A stretch of 64,000 nucleotides of DNA, from positions 1 to 64,000 of the forward strand of contig NZ_BCUU01000003.1 of the NCBI RefSeq assembly GCF_001591385.1. The letters are read 5' to 3'. Shown in pieces: positions 36,207 to 46,102 of this stretch. Made by a program: the position numbers and the translations under genes. How positions within the stretch are numbered: position 1 is the first letter of the stretch; every line of letters begins with the position of its first letter. This stretch comes from Variovorax soli NBRC 106424 (GTDB taxonomy: Bacteria; Pseudomonadota; Gammaproteobacteria; Burkholderiales; Burkholderiaceae_C). Below the pieces are notes generated by a model that was not told where the DNA came from, did not search any database, and saw nothing but the letters and a program-made list of their open reading frames with translations.

Positions 36207-36294
36207 TGGCGGAAGCGGTGGGATTCGAACCCACGAACGGTTTCCCGTTGCCGGTTTTCAAGACCGGTGCCTTCAACCACTCGGCCACACTTCC
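36207..36294 (-). tRNA. tRNA-Ser (anticodon UGA)
   Basis: 88 nt with encoded CCA. Acceptor stem GGAAGTG/CGCTTCC closes with one G-U pair. The anticodon stem CCGGT/ACCGG encloses CTTGAAA (anticodon TGA at plus 36258-36260, reading UCA). A long variable arm (AACGGGAAACCGTT) and TTCGAAT T-loop confirm the serine type. It ends 5 bp after the Mrr-like gene, on the opposite strand. Confidence 0.97.
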
Positions 36295-36403
36295 TGCTTT
36301 GAAGGACCCGCCGCTGATGCGCATCTTTCCTTTCTGGCGATGCGGTGCGCCGGGTGCGCAGCAACCTTGTTGGCTGCGCTCGTCGATTCTATCCTGCGCG
36401 ACC

Positions 36404-37678
36404 TCAGTCGCCCGGCAGGAACATCTCCTGCAGGTCACTCAGGAAGTCGAAGCCCTTCTCCGTGGGCCACGCATGCCACAGGTCGCGCGCCAGAAGGCCC
36501 TTGTGCTCGGCTTCTTCCAGCGCGCGCTGGATCGAGGTGATCGCCAAGCCGGTGCGCTCGCCGAACTGCGCGAAGGAAAAGCCGTCCTTGAGCCGCAGCG
36601 CATTCAGCATGTATTCGAACGGCAGGTCTGCCAGCGCCACGTCCTCGCTCTGCGCCACCGCCTGGCCGGCCAGGGCGTTGTCCATGTACAGGCGCGGATC
36701 GCGAAAGCGCACCTGCCGCACGATGCGGTGTGCAAAGCTCAGCTTGCCGTGCGCGCCAGCGCCCAGGCCCAGGTAGTCGCCGAACTGCCAGTAGTTGAGG
36801 TTGTGCCGGCAGCGGTGCCCCTCGCGCGCATAGGCCGAGACCTCGTAGCGCGCCAGGCCCGCCGCGCCGGTGGCCGCGGTGATCGCGTCGAGCATGGCGT
36901 AGGCATCGTCCTCGGGCGGCAGGTTCTTGGGCGGGTGCTTGGCGAAATAGGTGTTGGGCTCCAGGGTCAGGTGGTACACCGACAGGTGCGGCGGCTGCAG
37001 CGCCAGGGCCTGGTCCAGGTCGGCCTGCAGTTGCGCGGCGCTCTGGCCGGGCAACGCGTACATCAGGTCGATGTTGAAGGTCTCGAACGCGTCGGCCGCC
37101 TCCTCCACCGCCGCAATGGCCTGGGCCCGGTCATGCACCCGGCCCAGCGCCTTGAGATGTTCGTCGTTGAAGCTCTGCACGCCCACCGACAGGCGCGTGG
37201 CGCCGGCGCCGCGGAAAGCCCGAAAGCGCTCGCGCTCGAAGGTGCCGGGGTTGGCCTCCAGCGTGATCTCGCAGTCGGGCGCAAACTTCAGCCGGGCGCG
37301 CATCTGGCCAATCAGCCGGTCGATGCCCTCGGGCGAAAACAGGCTGGGCGTGCCGCCGCCGATGAAGACGCTGTGCACCGTGCGCCCCCACACCAGCGGC
37401 AGTGCCGCGTCCAGGTCGGCCAGCACGGCGTCGATATAGCGCTGCTCGGGAAAGGCCTCGCCCTCCCCTTGCCGCGCCTTCCACTCGTGCGAGTTGAAAT
37501 CGCAATACGGGCACTTGCGCAGGCACCAGGGCAGGTGCACGTACACCGACAGCGGCGGCAGCGCCGGCAGTTGCAGGGGGCCGGGCCGCATGTGGTGCAG
37601 CACGTCGTTGGCGCGCGCCGCACCCGCCTCGTCAGGAGGCGGTGCAGGGGTTGCTTGCGGAACGATCGGAATACTCAT
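36404..37678 (-). CDS. hemW: Radical SAM family heme chaperone HemW
   Basis: 424 residues. Radical-SAM cluster motif C52-LRK-C56-PY-C59 with the F of HemW proteins next (CDFNSHEW). FIGGGTPSLFSPEGI and EITLEANPGTFE bind SAM; the C-terminal HemN_C region (RYEVSAYAREGHRCRHNLNYWQFGDYLGLGAGAHGKL) is intact. N-terminal extension of about 40 Pro/Ala-rich residues. HemW delivers heme to respiratory proteins; it lacks the extra features of coproporphyrinogen dehydrogenase HemN. First in order hemW-rdgB-rph here, but read last. Confidence 0.93.
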   Translation of the reverse strand: MSIPIVPQATPAPPPDEAGAARANDVLHHMRPGPLQLPALPPLSVYVHLPWCLRKCPYCDFNSHEWKARQGEGEAFPEQRYIDAVLADLDAALPLVWGRTVHSVFIGGGTPSLFSPEGIDRLIGQMRARLKFAPDCEITLEANPGTFERERFRAFRGAGATRLSVGVQSFNDEHLKALGRVHDRAQAIAAVEEAADAFETFNIDLMYALPGQSAAQLQADLDQALALQPPHLSVYHLTLEPNTYFAKHPPKNLPPEDDAYAMLDAITAATGAAGLARYEVSAYAREGHRCRHNLNYWQFGDYLGLGAGAHGKLSFAHRIVRQVRFRDPRLYMDNALAGQAVAQSEDVALADLPFEYMLNALRLKDGFSFAQFGERTGLAITSIQRALEEAEHKGLLARDLWHAWPTEKGFDFLSDLQEMFLPGD

Positions 37679-37730
37679 GACGGGAAACCAAGGGCGAGCG
37701 ATGCGGCTTCGCCCACTACAGGCTCAGGGC

Positions 37731-38369
37731 TCAGGGCGCGGAAGACGGCGCGTCATCCGCCTGCCACAGCGACTGCCAGCGCTCGCGCATCAGCACCAGC
37801 ATGGCACGCGCGGCCTGGCCGCGGTGGCTGTTGGCGTTCTTGACCTCGGGCGGCAGCTGGGCAAAGGTCTTGCCGAACTGGGGCAGGAACATCACCGGGT
37901 CGAAGCCGAAGCCGTTGTCGCCCACCGGTTCGCGGGTGATCTCGCCAGGGGCCCGGCCAGAGGCGATGAGCGGCTCCGGGTCGTCATGGCTGCGCAGCGC
38001 CACCAGGGTGCTGACCAAAGCGGCACGGCGGTTGGCGATGCCCTGCATCTGCTCGAGCAAGGCACGCACGTTGTTGGCATCGCCCTTGGGGTAGCCGAAC
38101 TGCGTGGCGTAGAAGGCCGTATCCACACCCGGCAGCCCGCCGAAGGCATCGACGCACAGGCCGGCATCGTCGGCAATGGCCGGCAGCCCGGTGGCGGCGC
38201 TGGCGTGGCGCGCCTTGGCCAGCGCGTTTTCGACGAAGGTGCGGTGCGGCTCCTCGGCCTCGCCCACGCCCAGTTCGGACTGGCGCACGAGCGCGATGCC
38301 CAGCGGTGCGAACAGCTGCTGCAGCTCGGCCAGCTTGCCGGCGTTGTTGGAGGCGAGGACGAGCTTCAT
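37731..38369 (-). CDS. rdgB: Non-canonical purine NTP pyrophosphatase (RdgB/HAM1)
   Basis: 212 residues. KLVLASNNAGKLAELQQLF at the N-terminus, GLPAIADDAGLCVDAFGG and DNGFGFDPVMFLPQFGKTFAQLPPEVKNANSHRGQA are the family signature. Hydrolyses dITP, dXTP and ITP to monophosphates, keeping deaminated purines out of DNA. Starts 8 bp after rph. Confidence 0.96.
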   Translation of the reverse strand: MKLVLASNNAGKLAELQQLFAPLGIALVRQSELGVGEAEEPHRTFVENALAKARHASAATGLPAIADDAGLCVDAFGGLPGVDTAFYATQFGYPKGDANNVRALLEQMQGIANRRAALVSTLVALRSHDDPEPLIASGRAPGEITREPVGDNGFGFDPVMFLPQFGKTFAQLPPEVKNANSHRGQAARAMLVLMRERWQSLWQADDAPSSAP

Positions 38370-38377
38370 CGTCACCA

Positions 38378-39118
38378 CTACGCGGCCAGCGGCTGCGCCA
38401 GCGCCTGCTGCTGCAGCGCCACCAGCTCGCCGATGCCCTTCTCGGCCAGCGCCAGCAGCTGGTTCATCTCGGCGCGCGAAAAAGCCTCGCCCTCGGCCGT
38501 GCCTTGCACTTCGATGAAGTGGCCCGCGCCGGTCATGACGACGTTCATGTCGGTGTCGCAGGCGGAGTCTTCGACGTATTCCAGGTCCAGCAGCGGCGTG
38601 CCCTGCACGATGCCCACCGACACCGCCGCCACGTGGCCGCGGATGGGCGAGGCGGCGATGGCGCCTTGCGCCAGCAGCTTGTTCACCGCGTCCTGCGCGG
38701 CCACGAAGGCACCGGTGATGGCCGCGGTGCGCGTGCCGCCGTCGGCCTGCAGCACGTCGCAGTCGAGGTGGATGGTGCGCTCGCCCAGCGCGGCCAGGTC
38801 GAACACCGCGCGCATGGAGCGGCCGATGAGGCGCTGGATCTCCTGCGTGCGGCCGCTTTGCTTGCCGCGCGCGGCCTCGCGGTCGCTGCGGGTGTGGGTG
38901 GAGCGCGGCAGCATGCCGTACTCGGCCGTGACCCAGCCCTCGCCGCTGCCGCGCTTGTGCGGCGGCACGCGCTCTTCGACGCTGGCGGTGCACAGCACGC
39001 GGGTCTGGCCGAACTCGATCAGCACCGAACCCTCGGCGTGGATGGTGAAGCCGCGCGTGATGCGGACGGGGCGAAGCTGGTCGGCGGCGCGGTTGCCGCT
39101 GCGGATGAAATCGGTCAT
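38378..39118 (-). CDS. rph: Ribonuclease PH
   Basis: 246 residues. [48 protein letters not shown] and [19 protein letters not shown] are diagnostic. Phosphorolytic 3'-to-5' exonuclease that trims tRNA 3' ends. [24 protein letters not shown] carries the phosphate/active-site acids. ATG 39118; followed by rdgB, a common pairing. Confidence 0.97.
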   Translation of the reverse strand: MTDFIRSGNRAADQLRPVRITRGFTIHAEGSVLIEFGQTRVLCTASVEERVPPHKRGSGEGWVTAEYGMLPRSTHTRSDREAARGKQSGRTQEIQRLIGRSMRAVFDLAALGERTIHLDCDVLQADGGTRTAAITGAFVAAQDAVNKLLAQGAIAASPIRGHVAAVSVGIVQGTPLLDLEYVEDSACDTDMNVVMTGAGHFIEVQGTAEGEAFSRAEMNQLLALAEKGIGELVALQQQALAQPLAA

Positions 39119-39149
39119 TGGATGAAAGGAATTGGGAACGGGACGGAAC

Positions 39150-40055
39150 TCAGGTCTTGCCGCGTGCGGCCGAGCGCCGGATGGCCTCGTTGATCTCGGC
39201 GATGGAACGCTCGATGGCGTCTTCGTCCAGGTCGGCCGTCTCGCTTTCGGAGGGCATGCCGGCCTGGATGGTGGAGGCGAACACGCCTTCGCTGATGCTG
39301 TCGGTGGACACGCCGCGCTCCGCACCGGGGGCGTCGGGCGTTTCCCATTCGAGCGCGATCATGGTGACGTTGTCGCCGTGGGCGCCGCCGCGGCGCAGGG
39401 CCATCTCGACCAGCTCGGGCGCCGCATCGGCCACCGGGCGGGTGGCCAGGATGCGCACGATCTGCATTTCGTCCATGACGCCCCACAGGCCGTCGGAGCA
39501 CAGCATGATGCGGTCGCCCTGCTGCAGCGGCAGCGGCTCTGAAATGTCGAACATGGGCGTGGTGGGCGAGCCCAGGCAGGTCAGCAGCAGGTTGCGGTTG
39601 AAGCTCTCGGGGCCCGGGTTGGGGCGCGGGCGCTCGGCATGCGAATGGTCGAGCGTGCGGGTGAGCAGCTCGCCGTCGCGCACCACATAAAGACGCGAGT
39701 CGCCGCAATGCACCCAGGTGGCGCTGTTGCCCTGCAGCACGGCCGCCACCACGGTGGTGCGGGGCGTGTCGAGCATGCCCTTGTTGCCGGCGTAGCGCAT
39801 GATCTGCTGGTGCGCCGACAGCACGGCCGCGCTCAGGAAGGACTTCACGTCCTTGAGCATGGGCCGCGCCTCGCGCTGGTACAGCGCCGCGATGGTCTGC
39901 AGCGCCATCTGCGCCGCCACCTCGCCCTCGGGATGGCCGCCCATGCCGTCGGCCAGCACGAACAGGCCCGACTCCCGCGTGTAGCAATAGCCCATGCGGT
40001 CTTCGTTCTTGAGACGTCCGCCCTTGCGGCTGACCTGGAAGACGGAAAATTTCAT
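39150..40055 (-). CDS. PP2C-family protein serine/threonine phosphatase
   Basis: 301 residues. [26 protein letters not shown] and the later DGLWGVMDE and [12 protein letters not shown] supply the metal-binding aspartates of PP2C/Stp1 enzymes. A C-terminal acidic tail (about 245-301) follows the catalytic domain. Its ATG overlaps the kinase stop by 4 bp (ATGA), so kinase and phosphatase are made together and probably act on the same target or on each other. Confidence 0.93.
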   Translation of the reverse strand: MKFSVFQVSRKGGRLKNEDRMGYCYTRESGLFVLADGMGGHPEGEVAAQMALQTIAALYQREARPMLKDVKSFLSAAVLSAHQQIMRYAGNKGMLDTPRTTVVAAVLQGNSATWVHCGDSRLYVVRDGELLTRTLDHSHAERPRPNPGPESFNRNLLLTCLGSPTTPMFDISEPLPLQQGDRIMLCSDGLWGVMDEMQIVRILATRPVADAAPELVEMALRRGGAHGDNVTMIALEWETPDAPGAERGVSTDSISEGVFASTIQAGMPSESETADLDEDAIERSIAEINEAIRRSAARGKT

Positions 40056-41059
40056 GCGGGTCGGGTGGTGGGTGCGGCGGCCTTGGGCAGCGATTTCTTC
40101 TCGGACGAACGGATGTTGTCGATGGACAGGCGCACCTTCTCGCCCACGGTGAGCTTGGTGTAGCGGCGCTCGCCCTCGCGGCTGAGCTCCTTTTGCAGCG
40201 CGAACACCGACTGCGGGCGCGACAGCGGGTCGAGCGACATGCACCACTCCACCACCTCGATCAGGTTGTCGGAATACACGCCCCGCAGGCGCGACAGCGA
40301 CAGCGACAGCCGGTCTTTCTCGATGCGCTGCGGCGCGTCGCTGGGCGGGTAGCCCTGCATGCAGGCGTAGATGCAGGCGCCGATGGCGTAGATGTCGGTC
40401 CACGGGCCCATCGACGAGTCGCGCCGGTACATCTCGGGCGCGGCGAAGCCGGGGGTGTACATGGGGCGGATGAAGTTGCCCTCTTTGCTGAGCACTTCGC
40501 GCGCGGCGCCGAAGTCGATCATCACCGCGCGGTCGTCGTCGGTGACGAAGATGTTGGCCGGCTTGATGTCCAGGTGCAGCATCTTGTGCTGGTGCACGAT
40601 GCGCAGGCCGCGCAGGATCTCGTCGAAGAGCGAGCGGATGGTGGACTCGCGGAACACCTTCTGCTTCTTCAGGTCGCGCGCCGTGACGATGAAGTCCTGC
40701 AGGGTCGCGCCCTCCAGGTAGTTCATCACCATGTAGACCGTCTCGTTCTCGCGGAAGAAGTTGAGCACGCTCACCACCGAGGCGTGCGAGATCTGCGCGA
40801 GCGAGCGCCCTTCCTCGAAAAAGCTCTTGAGGCCCAGCCGGTACAGCGACAGCTTTTCCGGCGGCACCACGGGCAGCAATTCGCCCACGCCGCGCGTGGC
40901 CAGCGAAGAAGGCAGATATTCCTTGATGGCCACCTGCTGGCCGCTGCTGTCGACGGCCAGGTAGACGACTCCAAAGCCTCCTGCCGACAGCCGGCGCACG
41001 ACGCGGTAACCGCCAATGACCGTGTCCGGCAACAGGGGCGAAGGTTTGACCTTTGACAT
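40052..41059 (-). CDS. Serine/threonine protein kinase (Hanks type)
   Basis: 335 residues. Gly-rich loop SAGGFGVVYLA (25-35), Lys46 in VAIKEY, catalytic loop HLDIKPANIFV, metal loop MIDFGAAR (DFG), activation region YTPGFAAPEMY and DIYAIGACIYACMQGYPP. All catalytic residues are present. There is no transmembrane or PASTA sensory region; a short basic C-terminal tail (TKLTVGEKVRLSIDNIRS) follows. It is cytoplasmic and paired with the PP2C gene. Divergent from yicC over 90 bp. Confidence 0.93.
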   Translation of the reverse strand: MSKVKPSPLLPDTVIGGYRVVRRLSAGGFGVVYLAVDSSGQQVAIKEYLPSSLATRGVGELLPVVPPEKLSLYRLGLKSFFEEGRSLAQISHASVVSVLNFFRENETVYMVMNYLEGATLQDFIVTARDLKKQKVFRESTIRSLFDEILRGLRIVHQHKMLHLDIKPANIFVTDDDRAVMIDFGAAREVLSKEGNFIRPMYTPGFAAPEMYRRDSSMGPWTDIYAIGACIYACMQGYPPSDAPQRIEKDRLSLSLSRLRGVYSDNLIEVVEWCMSLDPLSRPQSVFALQKELSREGERRYTKLTVGEKVRLSIDNIRSSEKKSLPKAAAPTTRPA

Positions 41060-41149
41060 AATCCGGGAGTTTCGCCCGAAGGCGATGGTGCGGCAAGCGA
41101 GCGACATGCCGGCGCCAACGTGCGAGGACAACCATCACAGCGAGGCGCA

Positions 41150-42067
41150 ATGCCAGTTTACAGTATGACCGGCTACGCAAGTGGCCAGGCCGGCACCTCC
41201 GCCGGCAGCGCCGAGGGCGATGCACGTCCCTCGGCAGCAGGCCGGCTCGGCCTCGAGATCCGATCGGTCAACAGCCGCTTCCTCGACCTCACTTTCAAGC
41301 TGCCCGAAGAGCTTCGCCAGCATGAAGCGGCGTTGCGCGAACTGTTGGGAGAACGCCTCAAACGCGGCAAGGTGGAAGTGCGCGGTGCCATCGAAAGTAC
41401 TGCACCGGGCGGCGTGGTCGAGCCCTCGGCCCGTTTTCTTCAACGGCTCAATGGCGTGCAAGACAGCATCCGCGCGTGGCTGCCCTCGGCACGCGAGCTG
41501 AGCGTGGCCGACGTGCTGCGCCTGGCCGGCGGCGAAAGCGCGGCCCATGGCGACTGGGGCCCCACGCTCACCGAACTGGCCGCCAGCGTCATCGACGACC
41601 TGGTCGCGGCGCGCGAGCGCGAAGGCGCCCGCCTGGCCGCGATGCTCACCGACCGCGTGGCCCAGCTTCGCAAGCTGGCCGAGCAGGCCACGCCGCTCGT
41701 ACCCCAACTGGTGGAGCAGCAGCGCCAGCGCTTTCTCGAGCGCTGGCAGGAGGCCATGGGCTTGGCGGCCGGCAGCACCCTGCCCGAAGCGGCGCAGGAC
41801 CGGGCCCTGTCCGAAGCCACCGCCTTCGCCATCCGCATCGACGTGGCCGAGGAACTCACCCGGCTGGCCTCGCACCTGGACGAGATCGAGCGGCTGCTCA
41901 AGAAGGGCGGCGACATCGGCAAGCGTCTCGATTTCCTGATCCAGGAGCTGCACCGGGAGGCCAACACCCTGGGCTCGAAGTCGGCCACGCTGGAGCTGTC
42001 GCGCATCGGCGTGGACATGAAGGTGCTGATCGAGCAGATGCGCGAGCAGGTACAGAACATCGAGTAA
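41150..42067 (+). CDS. yicC: YicC family endoribonuclease
   Basis: 305 residues. MTGYA at the start, [25 protein letters not shown] and the C-terminal [41 protein letters not shown] are conserved across the YicC/YloC family, recently recognised as RNases. ATG 41150 with CGAGGCG upstream. 8 bp before gmk, the usual neighbour. Confidence 0.95.
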   Translation: MPVYSMTGYASGQAGTSAGSAEGDARPSAAGRLGLEIRSVNSRFLDLTFKLPEELRQHEAALRELLGERLKRGKVEVRGAIESTAPGGVVEPSARFLQRLNGVQDSIRAWLPSARELSVADVLRLAGGESAAHGDWGPTLTELAASVIDDLVAAREREGARLAAMLTDRVAQLRKLAEQATPLVPQLVEQQRQRFLERWQEAMGLAAGSTLPEAAQDRALSEATAFAIRIDVAEELTRLASHLDEIERLLKKGGDIGKRLDFLIQELHREANTLGSKSATLELSRIGVDMKVLIEQMREQVQNIE

Positions 42068-42075
42068 AACCGGTC

Positions 42076-42696
42076 ATGGACTATCCCGGAAACATCTTTG
42101 TGGTGGCGGCCCCCAGCGGCGCCGGCAAATCGAGCCTGGTGAAGGCGCTGATGGAGCTGGACTCCGCCGTCCAGCCCTCCGTCTCGCACACCACGCGTGC
42201 CCCGCGCGGCCAGGAAAAGCACGGCCGCGAATACTTCTTCGCCTCGCATGCCGAGTTCGACGCCATGGTCGAGGCCGACGCCTTTGTCGAATGGGCCCAT
42301 GTGCACGGCCAGCGCTACGGCACCTCCAAGAAGGCCATCGAGGAACGGGTGGCGCAGGGCGCCGACGTGGTGCTCGAGATCGACTTCCAGGGGGCGCTGC
42401 AGATCCGCAAGGCCTTTGCCAACGCGGTGCTGATCTTCATCCTGCCGCCCAGCTGGGAAGAGCTGCGCTCCCGCCTGGAACGCCGGGGCGAGGACAGCGA
42501 CGAAGTGATCGAACTGCGCCTGAAAAACGCCGCCCAGGAGATGGCCCAGGCCAGCGAATTCGATTTCGTTATAATCAACGAGATATTTGAACGCGCGCTT
42601 TTCGACCTCAAAGCGATCGTCCACGCGCAACGGCTCCGGTATACCGCCCAGCGGCGCCTTCGTGCCGATACCTTCGCCGCGCTGAACATTCCCTGA
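42076..42696 (+). CDS. gmk: Guanylate kinase
   Basis: 206 residues. P-loop [14 protein letters not shown] at residues 12-25, [21 protein letters not shown] binds [14 protein letters not shown] follows. Converts GMP to GDP with ATP. Operon yicC-gmk-rpoZ. An AT-rich TATAAT at 42570-42575 inside the gene may be an internal -10 for rpoZ, but no good -35 accompanies it. Confidence 0.97.
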   Translation: MDYPGNIFVVAAPSGAGKSSLVKALMELDSAVQPSVSHTTRAPRGQEKHGREYFFASHAEFDAMVEADAFVEWAHVHGQRYGTSKKAIEERVAQGADVVLEIDFQGALQIRKAFANAVLIFILPPSWEELRSRLERRGEDSDEVIELRLKNAAQEMAQASEFDFVIINEIFERALFDLKAIVHAQRLRYTAQRRLRADTFAALNIP

Positions 42697-42721
42697 CAGA
42701 CCACCACCCGAAAGCTCAACG

Positions 42722-42925
42722 ATGGCCCGCATCACTGTCGAAGATTGCCTGCAACAGATCCCCAACCGCTTTCAGCTCGTGCTGGTGGCCACCTACCGCG
42801 CCCGCATGCTGAGCCAGGGCCACGCCCCCAAGATCGAAAGCAAGAACAAGCCGGGCGTCACCGCCCTGCGCGAAGTGGCCGAAGGTAAGGTCGGTCTCGA
42901 AATGCTCAAGAAGGTGCCGGGCTGA
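42722..42925 (+). CDS. rpoZ: DNA-directed RNA polymerase omega subunit
   Basis: 67 residues. [30 protein letters not shown] is the conserved omega N-terminus. Helps assemble beta' in RNA polymerase and forms part of a ppGpp site in many bacteria. Lies between gmk and spoT as in most Proteobacteria. Confidence 0.97.
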   Translation: MARITVEDCLQQIPNRFQLVLVATYRARMLSQGHAPKIESKNKPGVTALREVAEGKVGLEMLKKVPG

Positions 42926-42951
42926 TAGCGGCCAGTCACTTTCAATAAAAG

Positions 42952-42978
42952 AAAGGCACCCTCTGTGGTGCTTTTTTT
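42952..42978 (+). terminator. Intrinsic terminator after rpoZ
   Basis: Stem GCACC (42956-42960) / GGTGC (42967-42971) with a 6-nt loop, extended by A-T pairs, and seven T (42972-42978). It separates rpoZ from spoT, which would then need its own promoter in the 132 bp that follow or readthrough. Confidence 0.8.
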
Positions 42979-43110
42979 ACGCCCTGACACGGATGGCGGG
43001 CAGCCACGCTAAAGTCGGGGTATGAGCGTAGCGACGGCCCGCCCCATGGAAGCTTGCGTCCCCCAGGGAAGCAGCAGGGGAACGCCCGTGCCGCGCAAAG
43101 GGGGCTTGGC

Positions 43111-45366
43111 ATGACCGCGCTGGCCAAGACCAAGCCGAGCCACCCGCCCGGCGCCCACCGCCCGACGCCCGCTTCGCTGAATGCCGCGGCCGCCAGCTTC
43201 GCCGCCCTGACGGCCAAGCTCGACTACCTGGACGCGGACGACACCGAGCAAGTGCGCCGCGCCTACCGCTTTGCCGACGAGGCCCACCTGGGCCAGCTGC
43301 GCAACAGCGGCGAGCCCTACATCACCCACCCGATCGCCGTCGCCGCCCAGTGCGCCGAATGGAAGCTGGACGCCCAGGCCCTGATGGCCGCCCTGCTGCA
43401 CGACGCCATCGAGGACTGCGGGGTGACCAAGGCCGAGCTCATCGAGCGCTTCGGCGCCCCGGTGGCCGAACTGGTGGATGGCCTCACCAAGCTGGACAAG
43501 CTCCAGTTCAACACGCGCGAGGAAAACCAGGCCGAGTCCTTCCGCAAGATGCTGCTGGCCATGGCGCGCGACGTGCGCGTCATCCTCATCAAGCTGGCCG
43601 ACCGCACCCACAACATGCGCACGCTGGACGATGCGCCGCGCGAGAAGTGGGGCCGCATCTCCAGGGAAACACTGGACATCTACGCGCCCATCGCGCACCG
43701 GCTGGGCCTGAACCAGACCTACCGCGAGCTGCAGGAAGAATCCTTCAAGCACCTGCTGCCCTGGCGCTATTCGGTGCTGTCCAAGGCGGTGACCAAGGCC
43801 CGCAGCCGGCGCCGCGACCTCATTCAGAAGGTGCAGCGGGAGCTGGAAGGCGCCTTCGCCGCCGCCGGCATCAGCGTGCGCATCGCCGGGCGCGAGAAGA
43901 CGCTGTATTCCATCTACCGCAAGATGCAGGACAAGCACCTGAGCTTTGCGCAGGTGACCGACATCTACGGCTTCCGGCTGATCCTGCCCACGGTCATCAG
44001 CTGTTACACGGGCCTGGGCATCCTGCACCAGATGTACAAGCCGCTGCCGGGCAAGTTCAAGGATCACATCGCCATTGCCAAGGTCAACGGCTACCAGTCG
44101 CTGCACACCACGCTGGTGGGGCCTTCGGGCGTGAATGTCGAGTTCCAGCTGCGCACCGAGGCCATGCACGTGGTGGCCGAATCGGGCGTGGCGGCGCACT
44201 GGCTCTACAAGGCCTCCGACCCGACGCCGGCCAGCAACGAGCGGCTGGGCACCAAGTGGCTGCAGTCGCTGCTCGACATCCAGGACGAAACGCGCGACGC
44301 CGCCGAATTCTGGGACCACGTCAAGGTCGACCTGTTCCCCGACGCGGTCTACGTGTTCACGCCCAAGAGCCAGATCCTGGCGCTGCCGCGCGGCGCCACC
44401 GTCATCGACTTTGCCTACGCCATCCACAGCAATGTGGGCGACCACACCTCGGCCGCCCGCATCAACGGCGACCAGGTGCCGCTGCGCACCGAGCTGAAGA
44501 ACGGCGACGTGGTGGAGGTCATCACGGCCCCCACCTCCAACCCCAACCCGGCCTGGCTGGGTTTTGTGCGCACGGGCCGGGCGCGCTCGAAGATCCGCCA
44601 CTACCTCAAGACGCTGGCACAGGCCGAATCCGAACAGTTGGGCGAGCGCCTGCTGGCCCAGGCGCTGCGCGCCGAAGGCCTGGGCAGCCTGCCGGCCGAC
44701 GACGAAGAGCACCAGGCGATGTGGGAAAAGCTGCTGCGCTTTACCGGCAACCGCACCCGCTCCGAACTGCTCACCGACATCGGCCTGGGCAAGCGCATTG
44801 CCACCATCGTCGCCAAGCGGCTGATGACGCTGCTGGCCGAGCGCGGCGAAAAGCCCGACGCGCTCATGCTCAGCCGCGAGCGCTTCACCGCGCACGAAAC
44901 CGTGTCGCAGGGGGCCGTCACGCTCGACGGCAGCGAGAACTCGTCGGTGCGCTTCGCCCTGTGCTGCCGGCCTATTCCCGGCGACGAGATCGTCGGCTAC
45001 CTGGGCCACGGCGAGGGCCTGGTGGTGCATACCGAGGAATGCGGCGTGGGCCAGCGCCTGCGCTTTCGCGACAGCGAGCGTTTCTTCGCGGTGGAATGGG
45101 CCGACGAGCCGGTTCGCACCTTCGAGACCGGCATCGTCATCACCGTGCGCAACGACAAGGGCGTGCTGGCGCGGGTGGCGGCCTCGCTGTCGGCGGCCGA
45201 GGCCGACATCACCCATGTGGAAATGTCGGAAGAAGTGCCGCAGGACTCGACCGACCTGCGCTTCGTGATCGCGGTGCGCGACCGCACGCACCTCGACGCG
45301 GTGCTGCGCGCCGTGCGGCGCACGCCTTCCGTGCTGAGCGCCGTGCGGACCGTGCCGGCGCCCTGA
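43111..45366 (+). CDS. spoT: Bifunctional (p)ppGpp synthetase/hydrolase, SpoT/Rel family
   Basis: 751 residues with all domains: HD hydrolase (ALLHDAIEDCGVT about residue 96, intact, so hydrolysis is expected), synthetase (KTLYSIYRKMQDK; DIYGFRLIL; GYQSLHTTLVGPSG), TGS (VYVFTPKSQILALPRGATVIDFAYAIHS), and C-terminal ACT (GIVITVRNDKGVLARVAASLS). ATG 43111 with AAGGGGG upstream. Controls the stringent response. Confidence 0.96.
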   Translation: MTALAKTKPSHPPGAHRPTPASLNAAAASFAALTAKLDYLDADDTEQVRRAYRFADEAHLGQLRNSGEPYITHPIAVAAQCAEWKLDAQALMAALLHDAIEDCGVTKAELIERFGAPVAELVDGLTKLDKLQFNTREENQAESFRKMLLAMARDVRVILIKLADRTHNMRTLDDAPREKWGRISRETLDIYAPIAHRLGLNQTYRELQEESFKHLLPWRYSVLSKAVTKARSRRRDLIQKVQRELEGAFAAAGISVRIAGREKTLYSIYRKMQDKHLSFAQVTDIYGFRLILPTVISCYTGLGILHQMYKPLPGKFKDHIAIAKVNGYQSLHTTLVGPSGVNVEFQLRTEAMHVVAESGVAAHWLYKASDPTPASNERLGTKWLQSLLDIQDETRDAAEFWDHVKVDLFPDAVYVFTPKSQILALPRGATVIDFAYAIHSNVGDHTSAARINGDQVPLRTELKNGDVVEVITAPTSNPNPAWLGFVRTGRARSKIRHYLKTLAQAESEQLGERLLAQALRAEGLGSLPADDEEHQAMWEKLLRFTGNRTRSELLTDIGLGKRIATIVAKRLMTLLAERGEKPDALMLSRERFTAHETVSQGAVTLDGSENSSVRFALCCRPIPGDEIVGYLGHGEGLVVHTEECGVGQRLRFRDSERFFAVEWADEPVRTFETGIVITVRNDKGVLARVAASLSAAEADITHVEMSEEVPQDSTDLRFVIAVRDRTHLDAVLRAVRRTPSVLSAVRTVPAP

Positions 45367-45370
45367 TGCG

Positions 45371-45928
45371 CTAGCCCGGCTGCGGGTAGCGCACCTCCAG
45401 CACCTCGACCTCGTGCACGCCGCCCGGCGTGACCAGCTTCACCACATCGCCCTCGCGCGATTTCAGGAGCGCCCGCGCAATGGGCGAGATCCAGCTGACC
45501 TGGTGCTGGCTGCTCTCGGCCTCGTCGATGCCCAGGATGGTGACGGTGCGCTCTTCGCCCGTTTCATCGGCATAGGTGACGGTGGCGCCGAAAAAGACCT
45601 GGTCGCTGCCGTGGTGGACCGAGGGGTCGGAGACCTCCGCGATCTCCAGGCGCTTGGTGAGAAAGCGGATGCGCCGATCGATCTCGCGCAGGCGCTTCTT
45701 GCCGTAGAGGTAGTCGCCGTTCTCGGAACGGTCGCCGTTCTTGGCGGCCCAGTGCACGGCCTCCACCACCTTCGGCCGCTCGTCGTCCATCAACTGGATC
45801 AGCTCGGCGCGCAGGCGCGCGAAGCCGCCGGGCGTCATGTAGTTGCGGGTGCCCGCGGGAATGACGGGCAGCGCGCCGTCTTCCTCGTCGTCGGCAGCGT
45901 CGCTTTCCCTGGTGAATGCCTTGCTCAT
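45371..45928 (-). CDS. greB: Transcription elongation factor GreB
   Basis: 185 residues. NYMTPGGFARLRAELIQLMDDERPKVVEAVHWAAKNGDRSENGDYLYGKKRLREIDRRIRFLTKRL is the coiled-coil with the acidic tip (D, E residues of GDRSENGDY). The C-terminal FKBP-like domain ends VEVLEVRYPQPG. Rescues backtracked RNA polymerase by stimulating transcript cleavage. Converges on spoT with 4 bp between. Confidence 0.95.
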   Translation of the reverse strand: MSKAFTRESDAADDEEDGALPVIPAGTRNYMTPGGFARLRAELIQLMDDERPKVVEAVHWAAKNGDRSENGDYLYGKKRLREIDRRIRFLTKRLEIAEVSDPSVHHGSDQVFFGATVTYADETGEERTVTILGIDEAESSQHQVSWISPIARALLKSREGDVVKLVTPGGVHEVEVLEVRYPQPG

Positions 45929-46102
45929 GGCTCGATCGGTTTCATCGTCTTCAATCAAGCCAAATGATAGGCCGGCCGAGCCGATGCGCACGGTGCCGGG
46001 CGTGCACCGCAGCAGCCGTCATGGTATTGGCCGCACCAGCGCCCGTGCGCGGCCGGATCGGTCCAACATGGGTCGCTCCACTCCCAGCAAAGGATCGAGC
46101 GC

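Noticed and set aside
42570-42575. TATAAT inside gmk as an rpoZ promoter
   Set aside because: No -35 at proper distance; noted only in the gmk entry.
43009-45374. Long frames in other registers over spoT
   Set aside because: All lack domains and coincide with the complete Rel/SpoT gene.
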